Under the pieces are notes generated by a model, which had not been told where the DNA came from, did no database searches, and was given only the letters and a program-made list of their open reading frames with translations. A stretch of DNA of 36,693 bases, taken from assembly GCA_021738405.1 (NCBI GenBank), contig JAIPCC010000016.1:1-36693 (forward strand), read 5' to 3'. Each line of letters begins with the position of its first letter. The stretch's first letter is position 1. Source of the stretch: Crocinitomicaceae bacterium (GTDB lineage: Bacteria; Bacteroidota; Bacteroidia; Flavobacteriales_D; Crocinitomicaceae). Below are positions 1-7,957 of this stretch, in pieces. Both the position numbers and the translations under genes were made by a program.

Positions 1-1
1 A

Positions 2-529
2 GACACCGAAGCACTCAAAGGCCAAGACCGCAAAAAAATAATGGCTGGTTTTGAAGCCCTTATGAATCAAAAATACCAAAAGATTACCGAAGGATACAAA
101 GCAGAGGGCGAAGCATTTATGAACGCCAACAAGAACAAACCTGGTATCAAGACCACGGCGAGCGGCCTCCAATACATGGTGCTCAAAGAAGGAAAAGGCC
201 CTAAGCCTGGCCGCGACGCACGCGTCAAAATGAGTTATGTTGGCATGAACCCCGACGGCAGCATCTTTGACCAATCGCCTACTGGTGAAGGCATCAGTTT
301 TGGACTAAACGAAGTGATCCCAGGCTGGACGGAAGGCGTTCAACTGATGAGTGTAGGCAGCAAAATTCGCTTGTTTGTACCACAAGAACTCGGTTATGCT
401 GGCAATCCGCCACAGGGAGCAAACATCAAGCCTTATTCCCCGCTTATTTTTGAAATGGAACTTATGGCCATCGAAAAAGCAGTTGCTCCAAACACGGCCA
501 TGCAGATGCCTAGCCCAAGACCACAATAA
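2..529 (+). CDS. FKBP-type peptidyl-prolyl cis-trans isomerase (5' truncated by window)
   Basis: The reading frame is open from base 2, before the first ATG at 41, so the gene almost certainly starts outside the window. The first ~50 visible residues are helical and charged, like the FKBP_N dimerisation region. The FKBP catalytic domain follows, with the family pattern VKMSYVGMNPDGSIFDQS, then FGLNEVIPGWTEGVQLM and the G-YAGNPPQGANIKPYSPLIFEMEL ending typical of FkpA/Mip-like proteins. The family isomerises X-Pro bonds and usually acts as a periplasmic or surface folding helper. A signal peptide would lie upstream, so location is inferred. The next gene starts 15 bp downstream, which suggests an operon with the DUF4249 lipoprotein. 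Confidence 0.9.
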   Translation, partial: DTEALKGQDRKKIMAGFEALMNQKYQKITEGYKAEGEAFMNANKNKPGIKTTASGLQYMVLKEGKGPKPGRDARVKMSYVGMNPDGSIFDQSPTGEGISFGLNEVIPGWTEGVQLMSVGSKIRLFVPQELGYAGNPPQGANIKPYSPLIFEMELMAIEKAVAPNTAMQMPSPRPQ

Positions 530-544
530 TCCGTAACTTAGACC

Positions 545-1687
545 ATGCGCTTTTTAAAATTTCTCTCCATTTTTGTTGCAGGTGCCTTTGCCCTAAGCTC
601 TTGTGAAGAAGACATCACCCTCGATGGCGACTTCGTCGAAACTGCAGTTGTCTATGGCCTACTTGACCAAGCCGACTCCATTCACATGATCAAAATTACC
701 CGTGCCTTTATTGGCCCAGGTTCCGCCCTCGACATCGCTCAAATTCCTGACTCCAGTTATTTTGAACAAGTAGAGGCTACGGTTTCTGAAGTCGTAGACG
801 GTCAAGTGATACGCACATGGGCGCTCCAAGACACCATCGTTCAAGACAAAGACACCAACGGCCTTTTTTATGGCCCAGAACAAAAAGCGTATTATTTCAA
901 GACCCTTCCAACGGGCCCACTAGAAGCCATTCAAACATCAAGTAACCCGATGCTGAGCTCACTGAAGCCAACAGCAACCTATCGTTTCAAAGCCATCATC
1001 AATGGTGGCGAGTTTGAAGTGAGCGGCCAAACAGAACTCGTTCGTGGCATGACCTCTCCTTCGGCATCTCAAAATTTTACTTTCAAATTTGCCGACGATC
1101 CAGGAGAATACATCTCCACCGGAGTCGCCATTTCCAATACGGGTAACTCCTACATCACTAGCGCACACCTAGATGTCTTGTTCAACGAGCACCAAGGCGC
1201 CACCATTTCAGAAAAATCCTTCCGCTGGAAACTCGGCGAAGCGGCAGCTGAACCCTACACCTCGCGCACGTACTCAGCGGTGGGCCGAACATTCTATGAC
1301 CTCGTCAAAGCCAATGCAAGCAACAACCCAGCGATAGACAAGCGCACCTTCAAAGCCATCCGCGTCATCCTTACAGGCGGTGCCGAAGAACTTTACAACT
1401 ACATGAGCGTCAATTCGCCAAGTTCAAGTTTGGCGCAAAGCAAACCAACCTACACCAACCTGAGTGTCACCAACGGCAAGCGCGTAGTCGGCATCTTCTC
1501 CTCGCGTCAGACCGTAACCTACTACAAACCCTTTTATACTTCTCCACAGCAAGCCTACATCAGAGCAATCGATAAAAAATCGACCCGCGAGCTTTGCAAC
1601 GGCCCGATCACCGGATTCTTGCTTTTCTGCTCCAACCATCCGGGCGATAACGTCGTGGGGCAAGAAGAGTCTTTTGCTTGTAACTAA
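545..1687 (+). CDS. DUF4249-family lipoprotein
   Basis: The 380-residue protein opens with a lipoprotein signal peptide ending in LSSC (Cys20). Then comes the pattern VYGLLDQADSIHMIKITRAF followed by a short gap and IAQIPDSSYFEQVEATV, which is characteristic of DUF4249 proteins of Bacteroidota. These are thought to be surface-associated beta-sandwich lipoproteins and are often encoded next to TonB-dependent receptors. No receptor gene lies beside this one in the window: it sits between an FKBP isomerase and priA. Its stop codon abuts the priA ATG with no intervening base, so it is very likely co-transcribed with priA. The molecular function is unknown. Confidence 0.8.
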   Translation: MRFLKFLSIFVAGAFALSSCEEDITLDGDFVETAVVYGLLDQADSIHMIKITRAFIGPGSALDIAQIPDSSYFEQVEATVSEVVDGQVIRTWALQDTIVQDKDTNGLFYGPEQKAYYFKTLPTGPLEAIQTSSNPMLSSLKPTATYRFKAIINGGEFEVSGQTELVRGMTSPSASQNFTFKFADDPGEYISTGVAISNTGNSYITSAHLDVLFNEHQGATISEKSFRWKLGEAAAEPYTSRTYSAVGRTFYDLVKANASNNPAIDKRTFKAIRVILTGGAEELYNYMSVNSPSSSLAQSKPTYTNLSVTNGKRVVGIFSSRQTVTYYKPFYTSPQQAYIRAIDKKSTRELCNGPITGFLLFCSNHPGDNVVGQEESFACN

Positions 1688-4171
1688 ATGACCGAACGCC
1701 AGACACTCTTTGCCGATGTCTTGTTGCCGGTCCCGATGCGGCAGGTTTTTACCTATCGCGTACCCTTTGAGTTCTATGACCTCATCAGAAGTGGCCTGCG
1801 CGTCTTGGTGCCTTTTGGCAAAAACAAACTCCTGACCGGGCTCATCACGAACGTTCACCAAACTGTTCCTCAAAACTATCAAGCCAAATACATCGACACT
1901 ATTCTAGACGAGCAGCCCATCATTACGGGCAAGCAACTCGCTTTCTGGGATTGGATCAGCACGTATTACATGGCACCCATTGGCGACGTCATGAACGCCG
2001 CGCTACCCGCCAACTTCAAATTAGCAAGTGAAGCCAAATTTTGCTTGCATCCCGACGCGCCGCTGCAAAGACCAGAACTCAGTACGCGCGCAGAAGAAAT
2101 TCTAGAATTGCTAATGGTACAAACACAAATGAGCAGCAAAGAACTCACTGAGCGTCTGGGCATCAAAACGATACAACCCTACCTCAAGAAACTCCTCGAA
2201 CTCAAGCTCATTGCCAGTGCAGAAGAAGTCCAGGAGCGCTATACCCCCAAAACACAACTCTTTATCTTTTTGCACTCAGATTTTCAGCAAGAAGAACAAC
2301 TCACCGCTTTTCTCAATACCCTAGAACGCAAGCCAAGAGCTGAAAAACAAGTACAGGCCTTACTGCGCTTTATCCAATTGGCCACTGAGGCTGGCAGCTT
2401 AGCAGCTCCTGTATCCAAAACGCTTTTGCTCAAGCACGACATCAGTGCATCGGCGCTCGCTACGCTAGAAAAGCAGGGCGTCTTTCAAATTGAACGGCTC
2501 CAAGTAGATCGGCATGCCAGCGTGGGTGAAGGAAAGGGTGCTTTCAAGCCACTCACCGAAGTTCAGCTCACCTCGCTGCAAGAAATCGAAACGGGTTTTG
2601 CGCAAAAAGATGTCTGTTTGTTTTACGGCGTAACTGGCTCAGGCAAGACCGAAATTTACGTCCAACTGATCCAGCAATACCTAGATTTAGGCAAGCAGGT
2701 GCTATTTTTAATACCCGAAATTGCGCTCACCACCCAACTGATCGGGCGCCTTCAACACTACTTTGGCGATTTAGTGGGCGTCTACCACAGCCGCTTCAAC
2801 CAAAACGAACGCATTGAAATCTGGAACCACGTGCTGGCCAATGACCCGCACAAATTCAGAATTATTGTCGGGGCGCGCAGCTCTGTTTTCTTGCCCTTTG
2901 CCGACCTCGGCTTGGTCATCGTAGACGAAGAACACGAAGCGTCTTTCAAGCAATACGACCCCTCTCCGCGCTACAACGCCCGAGATGCCGCTATTGTACT
3001 GGCCAAATTACACAGCGCAAAAGTTTTGTTGGGTTCGGCCACGCCATCCATCGAATCGTATTCAAACGCGAAGCAAGGCAAATACCATTTAGTCCAACTT
3101 GCAGACCGCTACAAAGGACTGCAATTGCCGCTCATGATTTGCGCCGACCTCAAAAGAGAAAAGCGACTCAAAAACATGCAATCGCATTTTTCCAGTCTGC
3201 TGCTCGATGAAATGAAACAGGCGCTGGCCAAAAAAGAACAAATCATCCTGTTTCAAAATAGACGAGGCTACACCCCTATTTGGTCTTGCGAAGTTTGTGC
3301 CTGGACGCCGCGTTGCGAACACTGCGACGTCAGCCTCACCTACCACAAGCACAGCAATATGCTCAAATGCCACTATTGCAGCTACACCACACCTCCTATC
3401 GGTTCTTGCACCAACTGCGGCAGCAACCGCCTACGCATGATTGGCTTTGGTACCGAAAAAATCGAAGACGAACTCCAACTCATCTTTCCGAATACCATCT
3501 TCAAACGCATGGACCTCGACAGCACGCGCTCCAAAAATGCCTATGAAGAAATCATCGACAACTTTGCCAACCGCCGCATCGACGTCCTGATTGGCACCCA
3601 AATGGTCACCAAAGGCCTCGATTTTGACCACGTCTCATTGGTAGGCATCCTCGACGCCGACATGCTACTCAACCGTCCCGACTTCCGCGCCTACGAACGC
3701 GCCTTCCAACTGATGTCTCAGGTGGCAGGTAGAGCAGGTCGCAAAGAAAAGCAAGGAAAGGTCGTGATTCAAAGTGCGCAAGCAGATCATTGGGTACTCG
3801 AACGCGTCATGGCCCACGACTTCATTGGCTTTTACGACGTCGAAATCGAAGAACGCGAGCGCTTTTTCTATCCGCCTTTCTACAAAATAATCCAACTGAC
3901 CCTCAAACACGAAAAAGAAGAAGTGGTGCACGAAGGCGCCCAATTTCTCGCCGACCAACTGCGCGAAGTCTTCAAAGAACGCGTCCTAGGCCCCGAGTTC
4001 CCGATCATCAAGCGCATCCAAAACAAATTCCTCAAAGAAATCAAACTCAAAATCGAACGCGGCGCACCCGACAAAAAGGTCAAGGCCAAAATCCTCCAAG
4101 ACCTAGACGTCTTCTATCAAAATGTTCGCTTCAAAGGCATTCAGATCAGTATTGATGTGGATCCGATGTAA
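1688..4171 (+). CDS. priA: Primosomal protein N' (PriA helicase)
   Basis: This is an 827-residue replication-restart helicase that recognises stalled forks and reloads the replicative helicase. The N-terminal DNA-binding region (FADVLLPVPMRQVFTYRVP) is followed by helicase motifs: Walker A GVTGSGKTE near residue 314, DEEH at 413-416, GSATPS, and QVAGRAGR in motif VI. Eight cysteines inside the helicase region (C534, C537, C543, C546, C561, C564, C574, C577) form the two expected zinc sites. Length and motif order are normal for PriA. The ATG follows the upstream stop directly. The 3' end converges on an oppositely oriented regulator gene with one base between the two stop codons. Confidence 0.97.
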   Translation: MTERQTLFADVLLPVPMRQVFTYRVPFEFYDLIRSGLRVLVPFGKNKLLTGLITNVHQTVPQNYQAKYIDTILDEQPIITGKQLAFWDWISTYYMAPIGDVMNAALPANFKLASEAKFCLHPDAPLQRPELSTRAEEILELLMVQTQMSSKELTERLGIKTIQPYLKKLLELKLIASAEEVQERYTPKTQLFIFLHSDFQQEEQLTAFLNTLERKPRAEKQVQALLRFIQLATEAGSLAAPVSKTLLLKHDISASALATLEKQGVFQIERLQVDRHASVGEGKGAFKPLTEVQLTSLQEIETGFAQKDVCLFYGVTGSGKTEIYVQLIQQYLDLGKQVLFLIPEIALTTQLIGRLQHYFGDLVGVYHSRFNQNERIEIWNHVLANDPHKFRIIVGARSSVFLPFADLGLVIVDEEHEASFKQYDPSPRYNARDAAIVLAKLHSAKVLLGSATPSIESYSNAKQGKYHLVQLADRYKGLQLPLMICADLKREKRLKNMQSHFSSLLLDEMKQALAKKEQIILFQNRRGYTPIWSCEVCAWTPRCEHCDVSLTYHKHSNMLKCHYCSYTTPPIGSCTNCGSNRLRMIGFGTEKIEDELQLIFPNTIFKRMDLDSTRSKNAYEEIIDNFANRRIDVLIGTQMVTKGLDFDHVSLVGILDADMLLNRPDFRAYERAFQLMSQVAGRAGRKEKQGKVVIQSAQADHWVLERVMAHDFIGFYDVEIEERERFFYPPFYKIIQLTLKHEKEEVVHEGAQFLADQLREVFKERVLGPEFPIIKRIQNKFLKEIKLKIERGAPDKKVKAKILQDLDVFYQNVRFKGIQISIDVDPM

Positions 4172-4172
4172 G

Positions 4173-4475
4173 CTACTTTGCTAAGCCATACTTTTCTATA
4201 AGCAACTCATTGAGCGTGCGCACCATAGCGTTATCTTTCTCTAAATCATACATCCGTTGATTAACGGCCTGATGCGTAAAACTGAATAGGAGAAAAAAAT
4301 CATAATTCAAGACCTCTGAAATCACACTAAGTAAATCGGTGTCTATTGAGCTGCGCGTCAAGATTGAATAAACATTCCCCCTCGACTTATTGATCTTCTT
4401 GGCAAATTCCGTAACCGAAATATCACTCTGATCCAGCACTCTCTTGATTTCCTGACCAATATGCACTTCGCCCAT
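4173..4475 (-). CDS. XRE-like helix-turn-helix transcriptional regulator
   Basis: A 100-residue protein. Residues ~5-60 fit a lambda-repressor/XRE helix-turn-helix: IGQEIKRVLDQSDISVTEFAKKINKSRGNVYSI with recognition-helix-like residues around SRGNVYSILTRSSID. The rest, rich in charged and hydrophobic heptads and ending LLIEKYGLAK, is probably a short dimerisation helix. It converges on priA (one base apart) and diverges from a lipoprotein gene at 4595. The 119-bp shared intergenic region carries three spaced TACATT repeats that could be its operator (inference). Base composition is AT-richer than priA. A truncated relative of its C-terminus seems to survive near 7916-7957. The regulated target is unknown. 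Confidence 0.75.
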   Translation of the reverse strand: MGEVHIGQEIKRVLDQSDISVTEFAKKINKSRGNVYSILTRSSIDTDLLSVISEVLNYDFFLLFSFTHQAVNQRMYDLEKDNAMVRTLNELLIEKYGLAK

Positions 4476-4511
4476 AGCGCAAAATTGATAAATGCTTTGC
4501 TTATTTTCTTA

Positions 4512-4563
4512 TACATTACGCTCATATATTAGTACATTTATGTATAAAATTATTGTACATTTG
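4512..4563 (+). promoter_or_regulatory. Triple TACATT repeat with TAnnTTTG promoter element
   Basis: TACATT occurs at 4512-4517, 4533-4538 and 4556-4561, spaced 21 and 23 bp, so all three lie on about the same face of the helix. The last copy is part of TACATTTG (4556-4563), a perfect match to the Bacteroidota -7 element TAnnTTTG, 31 bp before the lipoprotein ATG at 4595. The region lies between this gene and the divergent XRE gene. A promoter with regulator sites is an inference, since AT-rich sequence can produce such words by chance. Confidence 0.4.
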
Positions 4564-4594
4564 AACTTGTATTAAAAATTTTAAAATTAAACCA

Positions 4595-5026
4595 ATGAAT
4601 CTTTTTACAAAACTTGCCTTTTCAAGTGCCTTAGCGCTTGGCGTATTCAGTTGCGCAAAACCCGGATGTACTGATCCTGAAGCAGTCAATTACAATGCCT
4701 CTGCAAAAAAAGACGACTACTCATGCGTCTACAAAGAAAAACTCATTTTCTGGCAAGATTATGCAACATCACAATTAATCCAAAACGCCGGAATTTCTGG
4801 TTTATCTATTTACGTTGACGGTCAGTTGGTTGGTTCTACGCTTGCATCCAACTACTGGACCGGTGAGCCAAGCTGCGAACAATCTGGAAATGTAAACACC
4901 GTAATTGATATGGGATATCTTACCACTAAAGTAATCGAATATGAGTTGCGCGATAACAACGGAAATGTATTAGGTACAGAATTCTATACAATGACTGCAG
5001 GTGACTGCAACATCATCAAGTTGTAA
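4595..5026 (+). CDS. Small lipoprotein with GCTDPxAxNY motif
   Basis: A 143-residue protein with a lipobox ending VFSC (Cys20). Right after the anchor is GCTDPEAVNYNASAKKDDYSC, a short cysteine-bracketed motif repeated in many secreted marine Bacteroidota proteins, here in a single copy. The remainder (WQDYATSQLI, GISGLSIYVDGQLVGS, ending YTMTAGDCNIIKL) resembles a small beta-sandwich and is otherwise unrecognised. The start is the only ATG before the signal peptide. It lies 30 bp upstream of a second lipoprotein gene, probably in one transcript ending at the terminator near 5373. It is predicted to be attached to a membrane and exposed outside the cytoplasm. Function unknown. Confidence 0.75.
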   Translation: MNLFTKLAFSSALALGVFSCAKPGCTDPEAVNYNASAKKDDYSCVYKEKLIFWQDYATSQLIQNAGISGLSIYVDGQLVGSTLASNYWTGEPSCEQSGNVNTVIDMGYLTTKVIEYELRDNNGNVLGTEFYTMTAGDCNIIKL

Positions 5027-5056
5027 TATATTTTAAAACCATTTATATCAAACACA

Positions 5057-5353
5057 ATGAAAAAACTACTTTTAATCATTATCCTTCTTGGCGGTTTTAC
5101 TTCATGCATGATGACAAAAACACCGGTTGGCGCTTACCTAGAAACACAAGGGAAAGAGGTGACATTTGACAAAGGGAAACAATTTTGGTTGTTCTGGGGG
5201 ATCGTACCAATTGGCAGAACAAATGTGAACACTCCTTCTAATGGAAACTGTCAAGTCACTACAAAAATTCGTTTAACAGACTTTATTATTTCAGGTTTAA
5301 CTGGAGGAATTGTTACCAGTACTTCAATTAAAGTTGAAGTAAAAGAGCAATAA
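5057..5353 (+). CDS. Small lipoprotein, possibly Bor-like
   Basis: A 98-residue protein with signal peptide MKKLLLIIILLGGFTSC (Cys17). The mature part contains FWLFWGIVPIGRTNV, then a cysteine, then IRLTDFIISGLTGGIVTSTSIKVEV. The order of a 'W-G' segment, a central Cys and a hydrophobic turn leading into a final strand recalls Bor/YceK-type small lipoproteins, but the match is by eye and weak. It follows the GCTDP lipoprotein by 30 bp and ends about 20 bp before a clear intrinsic terminator. The two are likely co-transcribed. Confidence 0.65.
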   Translation: MKKLLLIIILLGGFTSCMMTKTPVGAYLETQGKEVTFDKGKQFWLFWGIVPIGRTNVNTPSNGNCQVTTKIRLTDFIISGLTGGIVTSTSIKVEVKEQ

Positions 5354-5372
5354 GTTTTTCCTACCCACCACC

Positions 5373-5401
5373 AAAAGGAACCTCACGGTTCTTTTTTTTT
5401 T
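5373..5401 (+). terminator. Intrinsic terminator after lipoprotein pair
   Basis: A short hairpin GAACC-TCAC-GGTTC is flanked by AAAAG on the left and about ten T on the right, 20 bp after the stop at 5353. It is one of four related GGAACC/GGTTCC terminators between 5.3 and 8.0 kb. Confidence 0.8.
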
Positions 5402-5486
5402 GCGTGTTTTTCGGATAAAAAGAGTTGTTTGGAATTAATCGTTATTTTTAAACAAAACATTATCAACCTCTTCAATCCATCAACAC

Positions 5487-6041
5487 ATGAAAAACATTAC
5501 ACTCATATTAGCTGCCTTCATCTTATTTCTTGGTTCTTGTACCATTCAGAAAAGGGTTTATCGACCCGGATTTACGGTTGAATGGAAAGGCGATAAATTT
5601 CAGGCGACAGAGACAGAAGGATTAGTGGAAGAGAACTTGGCAAATACAGGCGCCGAAAATAAGGTGGAGAAATCAGATTTATCTAGAATTGATCAAGTCG
5701 ATTCTAAAGAGATTGAGCTTGCTCAGCCTGTTGCACAAAGTACTTTAGCTGCAAATGTGGTGGTTGGCACTAATGAAAAGCAACAAGAAAAAGCTTTGGC
5801 TGCAGTTACCAAACCGGTCTCAAAACAGGGGAAGAAGGATACGCAGTTTGCTGCAAGAAACGCTTTTGAAGAACAAGCTTCAATTGGTGCGGGCGATGGC
5901 GATGGGAACACGGCGTTAACAGCAATTGGTTGGGTTTTTATTATCATTGGAATCATCTTCCTGCTCGTTATTAGTATTCTATTAGGCATTTTGTTGATGC
6001 TCTTAGGTCTTTTGTTTTTTGTGGTCGGCAAGAAAAACTAA
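5487..6041 (+). CDS. Lipoprotein with C-terminal hydrophobic segment
   Basis: A 184-residue protein. The signal peptide ends LFLGSC (Cys18) and is followed by TIQKRVYRPGFTVEWKG, an xKRxYxxGFxVxW motif that recurs just after the anchor in Bacteroidota lipoproteins of unknown role. A long polar, Gln/Glu/Lys-rich linker (about residues 35-135) leads to a strongly hydrophobic C-terminus (GWVFIIIGIIFLLVISILLGILLMLLGLLFFVVG) long enough for one hairpin or two membrane passes. An N-terminal lipid anchor plus C-terminal membrane segments is a common layout for this group. It has its own terminator at 6056-6087. Function unknown. Confidence 0.7.
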   Translation: MKNITLILAAFILFLGSCTIQKRVYRPGFTVEWKGDKFQATETEGLVEENLANTGAENKVEKSDLSRIDQVDSKEIELAQPVAQSTLAANVVVGTNEKQQEKALAAVTKPVSKQGKKDTQFAARNAFEEQASIGAGDGDGNTALTAIGWVFIIIGIIFLLVISILLGILLMLLGLLFFVVGKKN

Positions 6042-6055
6042 CCAATTAGTACTCT

Positions 6056-6087
6056 AAAAAAAGGAACCCAAATGGTTCCTTTTTTTT
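6056..6087 (+). terminator. Intrinsic terminator
   Basis: The stem AAAAAAAGGAACC pairs with GGTTCCTTTTTTT around a CAAAT loop, 15 bp after the stop at 6041. The A/T flanks make it potentially bidirectional. Confidence 0.85.
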
Positions 6088-6137
6088 GCCAAATGATTAC
6101 ATTTGATTATCAAGCACATACCTTTTTTCTCTTTACT

Positions 6138-6677
6138 ATGAAAAAACTACACTCACTCACGATCATTTTCTTTCTTTGCTTTGCGTTACAAGCAGCCGAT
6201 GTTGTCACTTTAAAAAACCAGCAAAAATTTGAGGGAAAAATCACGAAAATCAGTACAAATTCGCTTGAATTCAAGGCAGCCCGCAATTGCTACGAAATTC
6301 CATTAACAGAAATTGAGGCAATCGCATTCTCCAATGCAAACAATCCAATATTAATTGCGCTTTTGGATGACTCCCTTACCGTTGACAATTGCATGAAGGG
6401 ACGAAAGGATGCTAAAAAGTTAATTTATAAACTTCCGGGATTTGTATTTCTTGGGATGTTCGGCGGGCCCTTTCCTTTGATATTTATCAAGTTTTCTAAG
6501 CCATTACCTCAGAAGGAACCTATGATTACTTCGCGATCAGAAAATAAAGTCTTGTTTGATGACCCAGCTTACCTTAATTGTTATCAAAAACAGGTTAAAA
6601 AACAAAACATGCTTGCAGTGGGCGTCGGCTGGACTATCTCGACAGCATTCCTGGTTAATTTGCTTTTCAATCAATAA
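6138..6677 (+). CDS. Secreted/membrane protein with SH3-like beta segment, unknown function
   Basis: The frame is open from 6072, but that start would lie inside the preceding terminator hairpin. The ATG at 6138 begins a typical signal peptide (MKKLHSLTIIFFLCFALQA), giving 179 residues. After cleavage, DVVTLKNQQKFEGKITKIS and YEIPLTEIEAIAF form a small beta-barrel-like segment common in Bacteroidota envelope proteins. Two hydrophobic stretches follow (LPGFVFLGMFGGPFPLIFI and the C-terminal VGVGWTISTAFLVNLLF), and between them ...DPAYLNCYQKQVKKQ resembles the Y-x-x-x-Y membrane-entry motif of such proteins. It stands alone between two terminators. Role unknown. Confidence 0.6.
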   Translation: MKKLHSLTIIFFLCFALQAADVVTLKNQQKFEGKITKISTNSLEFKAARNCYEIPLTEIEAIAFSNANNPILIALLDDSLTVDNCMKGRKDAKKLIYKLPGFVFLGMFGGPFPLIFIKFSKPLPQKEPMITSRSENKVLFDDPAYLNCYQKQVKKQNMLAVGVGWTISTAFLVNLLFNQ

Positions 6678-6716
6678 GCCCCAACTAGACAGGATTATTG
6701 ACATTGTATACTATTT

Positions 6717-6787
6717 AAAACAAAAAAGGAACCTCTCGGTTCCTTTTTTTATTTATCCTAAGTAGCTTTTCAGTACTTTGTTTTTGT
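6717..6787. repeat. Direct repeat copy A: duplicated rpoD tail plus terminator
   Basis: This 71-bp block repeats 7971-8042 with only a few differences. It holds the GGAACC-TCTC-GGTTCC terminator and the sequence that, on the minus strand, encodes [10 protein letters not shown] and a stop, the last ten residues of RpoD. Identity is unbroken over 33 bp (AAAAC through the T-run) and again over 25 bp (ATCCTAAGTAG...ACTTT). Upstream of Lys-Asn-Lys the copy no longer matches rpoD. It is therefore a detached rpoD tail beyond the RhuM-Doc gene. Confidence 0.92.
6722..6750. terminator. Bidirectional intrinsic terminator (repeat copy A)
   Basis: The stem AAAAAAGGAACC pairs with GGTTCCTTTTTT around a TCTC loop. 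It lies between the converging secreted-protein gene (stop at 6677) and RhuM-Doc gene (stop at 6804) and could serve both. It is the same hairpin as the true rpoD terminator at 7976-8003. Confidence 0.85.
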
Positions 6788-6803
6788 AGGCTATCCTTGA
6801 TGG

Positions 6804-7781
6804 TTATATCAATTTCCTGTTCAGTACACTAATCAATAAATTCTTAACGGTTTGCATCTCGCTTGCTTGACTCGCAGCGACAAATAGTGTTAAAGATGCA
6901 AGCGCTTCGTTGCTGATAATTGTTTGGCCAGTGGGGTTGTATAAAATGCCATTTCTTTCGAGAAATAGCAAAAAACAGGCCGCACCAATGCGCTTATTCC
7001 CATCCACAAAAGCATGATTTTTAACCACCAAATAAAGTAACATGGCAGCTTTTTCTTCAAGCGACGGATATAATTCCTCGAGGCCAAAACTTTGTTTGAT
7101 TTGATGAATGGCACTATCAAAACTACTATCCTTGAGTTTGCCAAAAACTGTCGTATTGAACTCAGTGCGCATTTGCGCAACAAGGACTAAATAATCATCT
7201 AATTCAGGATAAATAGCTACCTTTGAGTGGAAACCTTTTGTATCCAAAGTCTCGTGGTCGTAGTCGTCAAGAAGTCTTAAACCAAGACTATATTGTTGAA
7301 GCCAAGCATAACTAGTATTGCCGTTTGCTTGCTCTTCAATTGCCCTACTCAGAATCCGGATCCCATCATGTAGTACCTGAATCTCTTTATTCTTTTGCTC
7401 TAGTCGTTTTTCATTGAGTGCAACTCCTTCAATTAAGTAGTCCTTTAATCGTTTTGTAGCCCATTGGCGAAATTGGGTTCCTCGTTTCGAGTTTACGCGG
7501 TAACCAACTGAAATTATGGCGTCGAGGTTATAGTATTCTATATCTCTTTTTACTTGACGATTAGCTTCAAATTGAACTGTTGTATTTTTTGCAACAGTTG
7601 AACTGCGATCAAGCTCACCTTCCCTATATATATTACTTATGTGTCTAGATATTACAGATTTATCCTTTTCAAATAGGCTTGATATTTGGTTTAGACTCAA
7701 CCAAAAAGTTTCTCCTTCAAACTTTACCTCTATCTGAGTGCTTCCATCAGAGGAGGTGTAAATTTCGAATTGTTGATTCAT
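6804..7781 (-). CDS. RhuM-family protein with C-terminal Fic/Doc domain
   Basis: A 325-residue protein. The N-terminal ~130 residues (IEVKFEGETFWLSLNQISSLF, SVISRHISNIYREGEL, YYNLDAIISVGYRVNSKRGTQFRQWA) match the RhuM virulence-protein family, which resembles phage-type DNA-binding modules. A helical linker leads to a Fic-fold domain from about residue 190 with the core HAFVDGNKRIGA (H256, D260, N262, K263, R264). This is the Doc-like variant rather than the HPFxDGNGR of classical AMP-transferring Fic proteins. Doc enzymes modify target proteins by nucleotide or phosphate transfer; the target and activity here are unknown. No separate antitoxin gene is visible. It lies in the cassette bounded by rpoD-tail repeats. 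The ATG at 7781 is the only good start. Confidence 0.88.
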   Translation of the reverse strand: MNQQFEIYTSSDGSTQIEVKFEGETFWLSLNQISSLFEKDKSVISRHISNIYREGELDRSSTVAKNTTVQFEANRQVKRDIEYYNLDAIISVGYRVNSKRGTQFRQWATKRLKDYLIEGVALNEKRLEQKNKEIQVLHDGIRILSRAIEEQANGNTSYAWLQQYSLGLRLLDDYDHETLDTKGFHSKVAIYPELDDYLVLVAQMRTEFNTTVFGKLKDSSFDSAIHQIKQSFGLEELYPSLEEKAAMLLYLVVKNHAFVDGNKRIGAACFLLFLERNGILYNPTGQTIISNEALASLTLFVAASQASEMQTVKNLLISVLNRKLI

Positions 7782-7915
7782 AAAATAAAAATCAAACGCT
7801 GCCTACAAAAGGTTATTTTCGAAATTTTTCTTGAAAACTATTCAAATGAAGTAGAATTCCTTGCTCACTGTAAGATATTTAGTACAAATTCAAATTCTCT
7901 CAGTATTTCTACTGA

Positions 7916-7957
7916 TTATTGGCTAGCACCATACTTTTCTAAGTGCAACATATTGAA
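7916..7957 (-). pseudogene. Possible C-terminal remnant of an XRE-type regulator
   Basis: The minus strand reads FNMLHLEKYGASQ-stop immediately next to the rpoD terminator. The regulator at 4173-4475 ends LNELLIEKYGLAK-stop. Aligned on EKYG, six of about fourteen residues match and the stop falls at the same place; 13 bases (CCATACTTTTCTA on the plus strand) are identical. No helix-turn-helix region survives upstream, only the terminator and the rpoD end. The match is short and could be coincidental. Confidence 0.3.

Noticed and set aside
1424-1882. 152-residue minus-strand frame opposite the DUF4249/priA junction
   Set aside because: It lies entirely antisense to two well-supported genes and has no family features.
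3790-4155. Arginine-rich 121-residue frame within priA
   Set aside because: Repetitive Arg/Pro/Thr composition is a frame-shifted shadow of priA.
5428-5450. Promoter for the lipoprotein at 5487 (TTTG and TATTTTTA)
   Set aside because: The -7 word misses the final G and the gap of 11 bp is too short for the usual spacing.
6072-6137. Earlier start for the secreted protein at 6072
   Set aside because: It would begin inside the preceding terminator hairpin and spoil a clear signal peptide that starts at 6138.
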